From the NCBI GenBank assembly GCA_019414665.1, contig DXLO01000010.1, forward strand, positions 11,839 to 75,838: DNA of 64,000 bases, read 5' to 3'. Position numbers and translations under genes: made by a program. Position 1 is the stretch's first letter. Each line of letters begins with the position of its first letter. Below are positions 52,812 through 61,802 of this stretch, piece after piece. Source of the DNA: Bacteroides sp. Its GTDB lineage: Bacteria > Bacteroidota > Bacteroidia > Bacteroidales > Bacteroidaceae. Below the pieces are notes generated by a model. It was not told the origin of the DNA. It did not search any database and was given only the letters and a program-made list of their open reading frames with translations.

Positions 52812-54164
52812 CTACCAGTCTAAAGCTGCCCCGTCTGCCGGGGCTTTCACGAAAAAACCTTTGAGCCAGTTCCGGAAGTTTCTTTTCTGTTTCGGTGTCG
52901 GTTCATCATCCCGTCCCTTATTCGCTGGCTCCGGCTCCTTCTTCGGGCTTGGAATCTGGTCGGCTTGTTCAGCCGTCTTTTGTTCCGCCTTCAGCTGCTC
53001 GTAATTGGCCGGTTTGTCGATACCGAATTCCTCATAGAGATAGTCGTCGTCGATGGGGATGTTGAAGTTCTTCTTCAGCTGCGTGAGGATGGATATTTTG
53101 GTACCGGCATCCGTTTCCTTCGGTTCGGGGAAACAGAACGTACCCCCTTCGGTGTTGATGCCCATGCGCAGCAGAATGTCCGTCATGTCGTAATTCAGCA
53201 CGTTGAGCACGTACTTCCGGTCGGCCTCCAGTACCTTGTCCTCTACTTTCTTATGAACCGTACCCAAAGCCTGCGTGCCTTTTTCGGACGATTCGGTGGT
53301 CAGCGTATTGCCCAGTATCAGTTTGGAAATTTCGTTGTTGCACCGCTCGCAGAGGCGTTCATAGACATCGGCAGACCCTGTTTTGTTTCCGGCTTCCGTG
53401 AGTTTGAGTTCCGTGTCCTTGGCATGGAAGAACTGCGCCAGACTTCCGGCATTGGCCGCATCCTCCATGGCCCGCTGGCGTGACTCGTCGTCGTCGGAAT
53501 CATAGATATATTCCTGGATAGGCATGCCGAATACCTCGGAGAACTGTGCCCAGTCGCCCGTAGTGTTACGTTTGTAGATGACCCAAGGTGCAGCCTTGGC
53601 CAACAGCCCCAAATCGGACGGTGAACCCACAAACAGCAGGTCGGTATATTCATTCCAGGAATGGCCGGTAATGTCCGTCTGGTGGCGCAGGATGAGTTCC
53701 CTGACCGGATCCACATGCTTGCGTGGTACCAGGTCATAATCCACCCACTCCTGCAGCTTGTAGAACTGGCAGAGCGAGAAGCCCCAGAATTTCGCATCAA
53801 GGATGTCACCCACCAGCCGGTTGAACCAGGGCGACTGTATCTGTTCGTTGATTTTATCGTCGGGCTTCCCGTCCACCCGGAATTCCATGTTGGAGCACAG
53901 CACGGCATTCTTTCGCTTTTCGAGCACACAGGAAAGGTGGGTATCCATCAGAATGTCCTCGTAGAGGTCATAAAGTTTGTAACGTCGCGAGAAATCGACA
54001 TTCTCGGCCACCCTTACGGCTGCCATGTAGTCGGAAATGTCCAGCCCGAAGCGTTTGGGCTGTGTGAGCACAATCACATTCGGTCTCTTTTGTCCCGGCA
54101 ACGTGAAGTTTCCCCCTACGGTGATGATGCCGGCTTTGTTGTTTTTTCTGTTTTTCTTTTTCAT
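52812..54164 (-). CDS. Phage portal protein (Mu gp29-like, DUF935)
   Basis: 450 residues. DMAA-type lead-in, FGLDISDYMAAVRVAENVD, then KRKNAVLCSNMEFRVDG, FWGFSLCQFYKL and GTQALGTVHKKVEDKVLEAD, typical of Mu gp29 portals (DUF935). The portal forms the dodecameric ring for DNA entry. The C-terminus is charged and probably disordered. It precedes the MuF gene by 38 bp, as in Mu. Confidence 0.93.
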   Translation of the reverse strand: MKKKNRKNNKAGIITVGGNFTLPGQKRPNVIVLTQPKRFGLDISDYMAAVRVAENVDFSRRYKLYDLYEDILMDTHLSCVLEKRKNAVLCSNMEFRVDGKPDDKINEQIQSPWFNRLVGDILDAKFWGFSLCQFYKLQEWVDYDLVPRKHVDPVRELILRHQTDITGHSWNEYTDLLFVGSPSDLGLLAKAAPWVIYKRNTTGDWAQFSEVFGMPIQEYIYDSDDDESRQRAMEDAANAGSLAQFFHAKDTELKLTEAGNKTGSADVYERLCERCNNEISKLILGNTLTTESSEKGTQALGTVHKKVEDKVLEADRKYVLNVLNYDMTDILLRMGINTEGGTFCFPEPKETDAGTKISILTQLKKNFNIPIDDDYLYEEFGIDKPANYEQLKAEQKTAEQADQIPSPKKEPEPANKGRDDEPTPKQKRNFRNWLKGFFVKAPADGAALDW

Positions 54165-54176
54165 GATGCTTGCTTT

Positions 54177-54602
54177 TTACCAGTGGTTCGTTCGTTTGCG
54201 GTTGCTTTGAATGCGGAAATCCGACCTGCCCGCCCTTTGTTCCTCGGGCAGCAGCGGAGCCCCTTCGATTGAAATGTCCTCGTCGGCCACCGCCTTCATC
54301 CATTCCACCGCCCGTTCGTAACGATCCTTGCGTACCTGGGAAAGTTTCTGCGGGTTGTGGATGCAGAAGATGTGATAGACCGCCATGTCGATGACCATCA
54401 TCAGCACGAGCTGGTTACGGTTCTCGCCGGTGGCTGCAAAAATCTTGTTGCAGTCGTAGCGTTTGCCCAGATAACACCGCATTTCGGCAATGGCCCTGTC
54501 CTCGCAAACCTCAATGACCGTTTCGTCTTCGCGAACCAGTGCGTCGAGGATGTCTCGGTGGATGCTCGCATCGTAATCGGTAAGTTCAACAAATTTGCTC
54601 AT
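54177..54602 (-). CDS. Mu gp36-like protein (DUF1320)
   Basis: 141 residues. The segment AIAEMRCYLGKRYDCNKIF near residue 38 and MVIDMAVYHIFCIHNPQKLSQVRKDRYERAVEWM match the DUF1320/gp36 family, a head-completion type protein. Its place between terminase and portal differs from Mu, where gp36 lies after the capsid genes. Confidence 0.88.
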   Translation of the reverse strand: MSKFVELTDYDASIHRDILDALVREDETVIEVCEDRAIAEMRCYLGKRYDCNKIFAATGENRNQLVLMMVIDMAVYHIFCIHNPQKLSQVRKDRYERAVEWMKAVADEDISIEGAPLLPEEQRAGRSDFRIQSNRKRTNHW

Positions 54603-54623
54603 AGTCCTATTGTTTTAGAGTTG

Positions 54624-56156
54624 TCATAATCTTTTCTTATTCCGTTTTCTTACATCCTTCCGTGATCGGAATACGGGCGGTTCAATGCGCCTGATCAGTT
54701 CGTCAATGATACGGTTCGCCCCTTCGACCGCATCCGGTCCGTCGGCCGGATAGCGCATGGCCAGGGTGAACAACTTGAACTGATCCTCCAGTTCCTTCAT
54801 GTGCGGATTGTCCCGTTCAGCCTCGTTGAGGATGAGGTTCCCCTCGCGGTTGAGCGGTTCAAGGTTGGCCTCGATGCGCGTAGCCTTGTCCGTCTTCTTC
54901 TCCTCGTCGCCCCGGATGAACAGCGCAATCTTCTGTTCGCGGCGTACTTTTGCCACCAGCGGTTTGAACACCTGTTGGAAGAAAGGGTCCTGCAGCTTGT
55001 TGTTCTCCATGTAGCAATAGACATTGGTCTTGCCCCCGACAAATTCAAGCATCCGGACATACCAGTCAATGAACTCCGCATTGAGCGCCTGTGCCAGGAA
55101 AGTCTTGATGACGTAAAGCCTGCCACCCAATTTGCCACAGAGCGAAACCGTCTTGAAGGATTTGCCTTTCTTACCCTTGCTTTCGCCCGGTGCCGGGTCG
55201 CCATACACCACGAGGAACTTGAATTTGGAGAGTGCCGGAACCTTGCCGTATGCAATGTTTTCGAATACCTCTCCCACGGAAATCGGGTTGTTGAAATATT
55301 CTCCCTGTGCCGCCTTTTTGGATATTTTGGACAGTGTGCGGTCGATGTCCTCTTCCGAGTTCTTTTCCGGCCATGTGGAAAAACCGTTTTTGTCGCGGAT
55401 GTTCACGATGTCCCAGGAGTCGGCCATTTCGCCCGCCCTCACCACGCAGCAGTCCTTGGCGATGATGTTTCCGCAGAAGATGACCAGTGTAGGTTCGGAA
55501 ATGGACCTTGTGGGATACAGCGCATTTTCCCACCAGTCCCAGCGCTTCTGGATGATGTCCGGGTTCTTGGTATCCTCGTCCGTATCAAAGTCATCGACCA
55601 GCAGTACGTCGGGACGTATGGCCTCGTTTCGCGAACCACGCGGAGATTGTCCGGCACCCAGTGCGCGGAAAGAGACCTTCCCTTTGGTGGTGAATTCATC
55701 CTCGGTCCATGAGCCCGGCAGTTCCTGTTTGCCGTAGTATGCCATGATGCGTCCGTTGGCTTCGAGATTGGTCCGGTAGGGATCGAGCAGGCGCACCGCA
55801 TTGTCCTTGCTGTTGGAGGTCAGAATCACATTCTTTTTGCGTCCGGTAAGCGTGAGATTCATGACGATGAACATGGTGACGGTGGATTTGGCCAGCTCAC
55901 GGCTCCAAGAAAGCACCTCAAACCATTCATCGTGTGCAATGATCCGCCGGATAGCCTTTTTCTGGAAGTCGGCAAATTCATATTTGACATAATTCGGAAA
56001 AAAGAACTTGATCCATTCTATGGGATGTTTCTCAAGATATTCCCGGTGTTTTTCCCGTTCGGCTGCCGTCATGTTCCTATCGACCGGTGTAGCCCTTGCG
56101 ATGTCTTCTTTGTACTTCTCCCAATCGAGGAGAGCGAGTCTGTCAGTCTGTTTCAT
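54624..56156 (-). CDS. Terminase large subunit (Mu gp28-like)
   Basis: 510 residues. ATPase domain with a P-loop variant SWSRELAKSTVTM near residue 82 and Walker B VLLVDDFDTDED; nuclease domain with VVYGDPAPGES and a later acidic cluster. It packages phage DNA into procapsids by the headful mechanism of Mu. Followed by gp36-like and portal genes. Confidence 0.93.
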   Translation of the reverse strand: MKQTDRLALLDWEKYKEDIARATPVDRNMTAAEREKHREYLEKHPIEWIKFFFPNYVKYEFADFQKKAIRRIIAHDEWFEVLSWSRELAKSTVTMFIVMNLTLTGRKKNVILTSNSKDNAVRLLDPYRTNLEANGRIMAYYGKQELPGSWTEDEFTTKGKVSFRALGAGQSPRGSRNEAIRPDVLLVDDFDTDEDTKNPDIIQKRWDWWENALYPTRSISEPTLVIFCGNIIAKDCCVVRAGEMADSWDIVNIRDKNGFSTWPEKNSEEDIDRTLSKISKKAAQGEYFNNPISVGEVFENIAYGKVPALSKFKFLVVYGDPAPGESKGKKGKSFKTVSLCGKLGGRLYVIKTFLAQALNAEFIDWYVRMLEFVGGKTNVYCYMENNKLQDPFFQQVFKPLVAKVRREQKIALFIRGDEEKKTDKATRIEANLEPLNREGNLILNEAERDNPHMKELEDQFKLFTLAMRYPADGPDAVEGANRIIDELIRRIEPPVFRSRKDVRKRNKKRL

Positions 56157-56167
56157 TGTCTATCCCT

Positions 56168-56611
56168 TTATAATTTGTCTTTAATGTACGCATCGGCCAG
56201 GCGTGTAATTTCCTTTGCCTTTTCGAGGTCGGCCGCCCGTACCCAGTCGATGAGCCCGGTGAGGACACTGATGATGTCGGCAATGCCCACTTCCTGCTCC
56301 ATGTTGCGTATGGCCGCCGACAGTTTCCCGAGGATGTCAGCCTCCTTGGATGAGGGGAACCGTTCCCCTTCGGGCCGTTCGGCGATGGCCTTGTTTATTT
56401 CGGCCACCTGCCGGTAGAGGTTAGCCACCTGTTCCTGCCTTGTGAGCGTAAGCCCCACCTTCTGTTCCTCCCACTTCCCGGCCCGTACCCAGTTGGACAC
56501 GGACACCCGTGACACGCCCACCCGGTCGGCGATTTCCTGCTGTGTGAGGTTTTCCTTGAGGTACAAAGTTTTTGCCCATTCCTTTTTCTGGGCATTCGTC
56601 AAATCTGCCAT
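56168..56611 (-). CDS. Terminase small subunit-like HTH protein (Mu gp27-like)
   Basis: 147 residues. N-terminal HTH LTQQEIADRVGVSRVSVSNWVRAGKWEEQ (about 20-50) and a helical C-terminus. It is the first gene of the leftward block and directly precedes the large subunit, which supports a DNA-recognition role in packaging. Confidence 0.8.
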   Translation of the reverse strand: MADLTNAQKKEWAKTLYLKENLTQQEIADRVGVSRVSVSNWVRAGKWEEQKVGLTLTRQEQVANLYRQVAEINKAIAERPEGERFPSSKEADILGKLSAAIRNMEQEVGIADIISVLTGLIDWVRAADLEKAKEITRLADAYIKDKL

Positions 56612-56808
56612 AAATCGTCCTTTTTAGTTGTAAATCACGTTACAAAATTGCATGAAAAAGCGGGGTTTGTAAAAGCGCGTACGCATGATGACGGGTTACA
56701 GCGTTATGATAACGCCAGAAAACGTTATGATGCGGACGCGGTTTCTTGGTGCCATGGGAATGTTCTATTTTCGCACCATCGAAAGGCGGGGAAACCGCTG
56801 GTAAAGAC
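56612..56808. promoter_or_regulatory. Divergent late promoter region with palindromic site
   Basis: Both virion blocks start here in opposite directions. A perfect palindrome GCGTTATGATAACGC sits at 56701-56715, and a related half site ACGTTATGAT at 56722-56731. Elements one base off the TAnnTTTG consensus occur on each side (TATTTTCG at 56766-56773 plus; CAATTTTG on the minus strand near 56645). Weak promoters plus a palindrome fit activator-dependent late expression, an inference. Confidence 0.5.
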
Positions 56809-57855
56809 ATGACGATGAGCAGATTTTTCAATATTACAACGAGTGACGACGGCACCAGTACGATATTCCTGTACGGGGACATCGGAGACTATACGGAGGT
56901 GCAAAGCGGGCGCATAGCCCAGGAACTGATGGAAGCCGAACGCGTGAGCCGACGCATCCATGTGCGTATCAACAGCAACGGCGGGGAAGTGTACAGCGGC
57001 ATTGCGATATTCAACGCCCTGCGCCATAGCCAGGCCGACATCCGCATTTATGTGGATGGCATAGCCGCCAGCATGGCCAGTGTGATAGCCCTTTGCGGCA
57101 AGCCCGTAGAAATGAGCAAATATGCCCGTCTGATGCTGCACAGTGTGAGCGGCGGGTGTTACGGCAACAAGCAGGACCTGCAGCGTTGCATGGAAGAGAT
57201 AGAAAGCCTGGAAGGCAGCTTGAGTGAAATCTATGCCGAGCGGCTGGGCATGAGCAAGGAAGAAGTGAAACAGACCTATTTTGACGGCGAGGACCATTGG
57301 CTGACCGCCAAGGAAGCCCTGGACCTTGGTTTCATAGACGACATCTATGATGCAGACCCCGTGCCGGCAGACAGTACACCGGCGCAGATATATACTTTAT
57401 TCAATAACCGGCTCGTTGAGCCACAAAAAAACAGAGAAGACATGAATCTGGAAGACGTAAAGAAACGCCCGCGCTTCAAGGACTGCGCGAGTGATGCGGA
57501 TGTGTTCCGCCTGATGGACCAACTGGAGGAAGAGGCAGGCAAGGTACCTATCCTTACGAAAGAGAACACCGACCTGAAGGCCAAGGTGAAGACCTACGAA
57601 GACAAGGCTGAAGCCGAAGACCTTGCCGCCCGCAAGCAGCTGCTTGACGCAGCCGAGCAGGACGGTCGCATTGATGCGACTACCCGCCCCATCTACGAAA
57701 ACCTTTTGGCCAATGACCGCGAGAACGGCGAAAAGGCCCTGGCCCAACTGCCGGTAAAGCGCCGTGTGATGGAAGACCTGCATCTGGAACCGAATGGTGA
57801 AGAAAGCCCCTGGAACAGGCGTATGCGAGAAATTAAGGACAAACGTAAAAAGTGA
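56809..57855 (+). CDS. Prohead protease (ClpP-like) with scaffold-like C-terminus
   Basis: 348 residues from the ATG at 56809. The N-terminal ClpP fold has INSNGGEVYSGIAIFNALRH, the nucleophile serine in IAASMASVIAL and the histidine in MLHSVSGGCYG. After about residue 200 there is a long charged helical part (KENTDLKAKVKTYEDKAEAEDL), like a capsid scaffold, as seen in Mu gpI/Z. It matures the procapsid. First gene of the rightward late block, followed by the capsid gene. Confidence 0.88.
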   Translation: MTMSRFFNITTSDDGTSTIFLYGDIGDYTEVQSGRIAQELMEAERVSRRIHVRINSNGGEVYSGIAIFNALRHSQADIRIYVDGIAASMASVIALCGKPVEMSKYARLMLHSVSGGCYGNKQDLQRCMEEIESLEGSLSEIYAERLGMSKEEVKQTYFDGEDHWLTAKEALDLGFIDDIYDADPVPADSTPAQIYTLFNNRLVEPQKNREDMNLEDVKKRPRFKDCASDADVFRLMDQLEEEAGKVPILTKENTDLKAKVKTYEDKAEAEDLAARKQLLDAAEQDGRIDATTRPIYENLLANDRENGEKALAQLPVKRRVMEDLHLEPNGEESPWNRRMREIKDKRKK

Positions 57856-57862
57856 TTGAACT

Positions 57863-59062
57863 ATGGCAATAATTGTAAGAAACACGAATTACAGCGGCGA
57901 GGTACTGGAACAGTTGCTGACGCTTGCCGCTACGAGCAATGAGATTGTGGAAAAGGGGCTGATCATGGTGATTCCCGGTGTGGAGAAGAAAATCAGCCTG
58001 CCGCGCCTGAAGACCGGCAAGATGCTCCAGAAGCGCAAGGAGAACCCCGGCGTGGAGGATTCGAAGGGCAACTTCAACTACGACGAAAAGAGTCTTGACC
58101 CGGTGGACTTCATGGCCTTTACGGTGTTTAACCCCCGCACGTTCGAGAACATCTGGCGCAAATGGCAGCCGAAGGGCAACCTGGTATTCTCGGAACTTCC
58201 GCCCGAAGCGCAGAACGCCCTGCTTGCCGAGTTGGCCAAGCGGGTACAGTTTGAACTGGGTGACCACTATGTGAACGGTGAATATGGGGATGATGACGAC
58301 CACTTGTTTAACGGCATCCTGACCCAGATGGCCAAGGATACTGAGGTGATTGTGGTGGACAGCGCAGAATCGACCATGCTGGGCAGACTGAAAGCCATGC
58401 GTGCGAAGATTCCCGTGGCCATCCGCAACAACCCGGACCTCCGCATTCTGATGAGCGTGAACGACTTTGACAAGTATGATGACGAGCTGACCCAGCGCGA
58501 GTCCAAGAACACGAGCGAAACCGATGTGAATGCCCGTCGCTACAAGGGCATTACCATTGAGACGCTTGCGGCCTGGCCCGATGATCTGATTGTGTGCACC
58601 CTCTGTTCGCCCGATGCCGGCGGCAACCTGTTTGCGGCTGTGAACCTGCAGGACGATGAAGACGTGATTCAGATTGACAAGATCTCGAACGCGAGCGAAC
58701 TGTACTTCTTCAAGATGCTGATGAAGGCTGACACGAACATTGCCTTCGGTGAAGAAGTGGTGGTGCTGGACAAGCGAAGCAACCCCGTGTTCAAGGCGAG
58801 CGAGAAGAAGATTTCAGTTGACCCTGCCAGTGTGACCCTTGAGGCAACCGGTGGCAGTGAAGAAGTGACCGTGACCGCCAGCGGAGAATATGAGATAGGC
58901 AGTGCCCCTGCCGGCTTCAAGGTGGAAGCGACGGATAAAGGCGTGAAGATTTCGGCCGGTGCAAACAGTGGCAGTCAGAAAACCGGTACACTGACCCTTA
59001 CGCTCAATGCCGACCGCAGCAAGACGGCCAAGATTACCATTACCCAAAACCAGAAAGGATAA
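57863..59062 (+). CDS. Major capsid protein with C-terminal BACON-like domain
   Basis: 399 residues. Residues 1-310 form the capsid part (position after the protease, length and HK97-like content; for example PRTFENIWRKWQPKGNLVFSELPPEAQ and NPDLRILMSVNDFDKY). Residues 312-399, after KKISVDPASVTLEATGG, form an Ig-like domain with AGANSGSQKTGTLTLTL and TAKITITQN at the end, the BACON-domain pattern. It should decorate the capsid surface, where it might bind glycans such as mucin. Capsid assignment is strong by context; domain name by pattern. Confidence 0.82.
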   Translation: MAIIVRNTNYSGEVLEQLLTLAATSNEIVEKGLIMVIPGVEKKISLPRLKTGKMLQKRKENPGVEDSKGNFNYDEKSLDPVDFMAFTVFNPRTFENIWRKWQPKGNLVFSELPPEAQNALLAELAKRVQFELGDHYVNGEYGDDDDHLFNGILTQMAKDTEVIVVDSAESTMLGRLKAMRAKIPVAIRNNPDLRILMSVNDFDKYDDELTQRESKNTSETDVNARRYKGITIETLAAWPDDLIVCTLCSPDAGGNLFAAVNLQDDEDVIQIDKISNASELYFFKMLMKADTNIAFGEEVVVLDKRSNPVFKASEKKISVDPASVTLEATGGSEEVTVTASGEYEIGSAPAGFKVEATDKGVKISAGANSGSQKTGTLTLTLNADRSKTAKITITQNQKG

Positions 59063-59068
59063 GATGGT

Positions 59069-59533
59069 ATGGCAAAATTGAAGTATCTGGTAATTCACTG
59101 TACGGCAACCCCGGAGGGGCGTGAGGTATCATCGGCGGACATCCGGAAGTGGCACACTTCGCCCGTAAGCCAGGGTGGCAGAGGTTGGAAACAGGTGGGC
59201 TACACCGACCTGTTCCACCTGCAGGGCGGTGTGGAACGCTTGGTGAACAACAACGAGGATGCGCAGGTGGATCCCTGGGAAGTGACCAACGGAGCCAAGG
59301 GGTACAACAGCGTGAGCCGCCACATTGTGTATGCCGGCGGTGTGGCCAAGGACGGCAAGACCCCGAAGGACACCCGCACCGGCTGCCAGAAAAAGGCACT
59401 GGAGAAGTATGTGAAGGACTTCCATCGCAGATTCCCGGATGTGCGCATTGTGGGACACAACGAGCTGGCGGCCAAAGCCTGCCCCAGTTTCGATGTACAG
59501 AAATGGCTGAAAGAAATAGGTATTAACCAATAA
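59069..59533 (+). CDS. Endolysin, N-acetylmuramoyl-L-alanine amidase
   Basis: 154 residues, the T7-lysozyme-like amidase_2 fold. Zinc ligands are likely the His in VIHCTATPEG, the His in VGHNELAAKACPSFDV and the Cys in the same loop. It cleaves peptidoglycan at lysis. No signal peptide, so it depends on the holin encoded next. Confidence 0.9.
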   Translation: MAKLKYLVIHCTATPEGREVSSADIRKWHTSPVSQGGRGWKQVGYTDLFHLQGGVERLVNNNEDAQVDPWEVTNGAKGYNSVSRHIVYAGGVAKDGKTPKDTRTGCQKKALEKYVKDFHRRFPDVRIVGHNELAAKACPSFDVQKWLKEIGINQ

Positions 59534-59548
59534 TAAAAGAAGCAATCA

Positions 59549-59938
59549 ATGAAACGAATTATGCTGTTTATGATGCTGATGCTGGGAACAGTATCGGCTG
59601 TGATGGCCCAAGGGGCCGATGTTCCGGCAACGGACTATGACGCAATGATTGGCACCTTTGCCGGTTTCGTCGGCGGTGTGGTGGTGCTTACTGAAGGGTT
59701 GAAAGGTTTGTTCCCCAACATGAAAGGCTGGGTGACGCAGCTGGTGAGCTGGTGTGTGGGCTTGGTGTGCGCGATGCTACTGTGGTGGCTTGATGCCGGA
59801 TTTGTGAGTGATGTGAGCTGGGACATTGCCTTGCTCTATGGTTTTGGTGCCTCACTTGTAGCCAATGGGGTAGCCGACACGGGACTGGTGCAATGGGTTA
59901 TCGGACTATTCCGAAAGAAACGCGAGGAAGCAGAATAA
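59549..59938 (+). CDS. Holin-like membrane protein
   Basis: 129 residues with an N-terminal signal-like segment (MKRIMLFMMLMLGTVSAVMAQ) and three further hydrophobic stretches (about 31-48, 61-80, 87-110), ending in a basic KKREEAE tail. Its small size and place between amidase and spanin-type genes indicate a holin. Confidence 0.7.
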   Translation: MKRIMLFMMLMLGTVSAVMAQGADVPATDYDAMIGTFAGFVGGVVVLTEGLKGLFPNMKGWVTQLVSWCVGLVCAMLLWWLDAGFVSDVSWDIALLYGFGASLVANGVADTGLVQWVIGLFRKKREEAE

Positions 59939-59966
59939 AAGGTTGACTGACTAAAAAACGGGTGGT

Positions 59967-60446
59967 ATGGACTTTAGCGAGATCATGAACATTATTCTTA
60001 GCGGCGGCCTTGTGGGCACTGCAGCAGCCATCGGTTCCCTGCGTGCTACGGTGAGGAAAGCGAAAGCGGAAGCGATGAAAGCCGAAGCCGACGCAGAGGG
60101 TGTGCGTGTGGATAACGCAGAACATGCCACCCGCGTTTTGGTGAGCAATATTGTGGTACCCTTAAAAGAAGAACTGAATGCAACAAGAAAAGACCTGCAG
60201 GCCAACAAGCGCGAAATGGCGCGACTGCGCAAGGCCATTGACACTGCCAACAGTTGCCGCCATCATGATGACTGTCCTGTGCTTGGCGGGCTGCGCAAGC
60301 AGCAGGAAGAGCACGACGGTGGAGAAGATACAGACGGAATCGGCAAGCACCGACAGCGCGAGCGGAAGCCGACGGGCGGGACTGGTGATGGCGGGTATAC
60401 CGGCGAGTTCGGTGAAGCTGTCTATACCTGCGGACAGCCTCCGTAA
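59967..60446 (+). CDS. Membrane-anchored coiled-coil protein (i-spanin-like)
   Basis: 159 residues. One N-terminal hydrophobic helix (about 7-25, IILSGGLVGTAAAIGSL) and a helical coiled-coil-like part (AEAMKAEADAEGVRVDNAEHATRVLVS, EELNATRKDLQANKREMARLRKAI), then a low-complexity C-terminus that coincides with the overlap with the next gene. Layout and place suggest an inner-membrane spanin subunit. Confidence 0.55.
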   Translation: MDFSEIMNIILSGGLVGTAAAIGSLRATVRKAKAEAMKAEADAEGVRVDNAEHATRVLVSNIVVPLKEELNATRKDLQANKREMARLRKAIDTANSCRHHDDCPVLGGLRKQQEEHDGGEDTDGIGKHRQRERKPTGGTGDGGYTGEFGEAVYTCGQPP

Positions 60447-60738
60447 ACTTCCTGAAGGTGCCGTGTACCGTGGCAAGAGCGGACAGGCGAATCTGACCGT
60501 AGGCAGCGACGACAGCGGGAACATCGTGGCCGAAGCCTCGTGTGACAGTCTGCAGCAGCTGGTGCTATGGTATGAAGAAGAGCTGGCGCGCATCCGTAGC
60601 GAAACCAAGAGCGAAATTTCAAATGACGTTCAAACAGTAGAAAAACGCCCTCCGAACCGGATGCGGACGTTTATCACAGGTGTATTGGCCGGCTTATTGG
60701 CCGGTGTGTTATTAACCATCAAACTTTATAAACGATGA
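60178..60738 (+). CDS. Lipoprotein with C-terminal membrane helix (o-spanin or u-spanin-like)
   Basis: 186 residues, overlapping the preceding gene by 269 bases in another frame. The N-terminus has a lipobox LAGC (Cys39) after a hydrophobic stretch; an alternative start at 60265 would give a shorter signal. The C-terminus has a membrane helix (about 164-182, ITGVLAGLLAGVLLTIKLY). A lipid anchor at one end and a membrane helix at the other is the plan of unimolecular spanins that fuse the two membranes at lysis. Alternatively it pairs with the preceding protein. Confidence 0.6.
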   Translation: MQQEKTCRPTSAKWRDCARPLTLPTVAAIMMTVLCLAGCASSRKSTTVEKIQTESASTDSASGSRRAGLVMAGIPASSVKLSIPADSLRKLPEGAVYRGKSGQANLTVGSDDSGNIVAEASCDSLQQLVLWYEEELARIRSETKSEISNDVQTVEKRPPNRMRTFITGVLAGLLAGVLLTIKLYKR

Positions 60739-61310
60739 ACAAGAATTTCATGTACGGCATAGGAGCCGTAAAGTATAAGGATTTCACAATCGGGTATATT
60801 GAAAAGAACTCGTTTGACCTGGGCGGCAAGAAACCCGAGGCCGCGAAGATCGAGGCCGAACAGGTGCAGGGTGCCCCGGTGCTGGTCATCCCACAGAGTA
60901 ACGGCGGCATCGCCCCGACGTTCAATGTGATCCAGATGAACTATTCGAACCTGCACAAACTGCTTGGCGGCAGCCTGCATTATAAGAAAGAAGACTCGGA
61001 AAAGAAAACTCCGATCGGCTGGACAGCCCCGTCGGAGGTGCTTGTCATGCAGGGACCATGGGAACTCTCCCTCGTGTCCGGACAGAGCGTACTGATTCCC
61101 AACGCCACGCTGCTTTCCAATCCTGCAGGCAAGCTGACCCTTACAGAAACCTCCAAGATAGAGGTTACGCTCGAAGTGGCGATGCCGGAGGACGGTTCGC
61201 AGCCTTACGGCGTGTTCGATACGGAAGCAATACCGGACGAGTGGGGGCAGTACAAGCTGCCGCCGGCGGAAGCCGCGGCTGCAGCATCGCTCCAAAGTGA
61301 GGAGGGCTAA
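60735..61310 (+). CDS. Major tail tube-like protein
   Basis: 191 residues. The N-terminus YGIGAVKYKDFTIGYIEKNSFDLGG and the body have the beta-rich character of tail tube proteins with alternating strands; the last 20 residues are Ala/Glu rich. Position before the tail assembly chaperone and tape measure supports it. It overlaps the previous stop by four bases. Confidence 0.7.
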   Translation: MNKNFMYGIGAVKYKDFTIGYIEKNSFDLGGKKPEAAKIEAEQVQGAPVLVIPQSNGGIAPTFNVIQMNYSNLHKLLGGSLHYKKEDSEKKTPIGWTAPSEVLVMQGPWELSLVSGQSVLIPNATLLSNPAGKLTLTETSKIEVTLEVAMPEDGSQPYGVFDTEAIPDEWGQYKLPPAEAAAAASLQSEEG

Positions 61311-61313
61311 CGT

Positions 61314-61802
61314 ATGGCTGACCGTTTGGAACAACTGATAGAGATGGAGTGTGCGGACGCGCTGCTTGACAGCGGCGTGTCCGTACCTCTTAAAAGGTGG
61401 AAGCTTCCGTGGCTGAAACGCCCGGTGGAGGTGCGTGTGACGATGAAGCGTCCGAGGCTGCGGGGTCAGATTCTGCTGGCGCGGGAATACCTGAAGACGG
61501 GTGTCAAACCCGACTGGCAACCGAAGGACAAGACCGAGGAACTGGCCTTTGTGGCGGAGCATGGTAAGGCTGTGAGCCGCCTGCTGGCCTATACGGTATG
61601 CCAGGGATACGTGTCGCGGCACGTGGGCATCGGGGTGACAGCGTGGGTACTGCGGAACTTTGTGGAGTGGCGTTATCTGACGGCCATGTTCCGAACATTC
61701 GAGCGTCTGATGGGCACGAAGGATTTTATGCGTATTATCAGCTCGACAGCGCGGGCGAACCCGATGACTCCGAGACTGAGCCAGGCAAGGAAGGGGAGTT
61801 AA
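61314..61802 (+). CDS. Tail assembly chaperone (G-type, zero frame)
   Basis: 162 residues, rich in Arg and hydrophobics, ending TPRLSQARKGS. It lies between the tube gene and the tape measure, the standard place of lambda G/GT-like chaperones. Near its stop a GGGG run (61793-61796) permits a -1 frameshift into the frame that extends to 62047. Confidence 0.7.
   Translation: MADRLEQLIEMECADALLDSGVSVPLKRWKLPWLKRPVEVRVTMKRPRLRGQILLAREYLKTGVKPDWQPKDKTEELAFVAEHGKAVSRLLAYTVCQGYVSRHVGIGVTAWVLRNFVEWRYLTAMFRTFERLMGTKDFMRIISSTARANPMTPRLSQARKGS

Noticed and set aside
54801..55712. A 303-codon plus-strand frame opposite the terminase gene
   Set aside because: High-GC antisense shadow of a clearly recognisable terminase.
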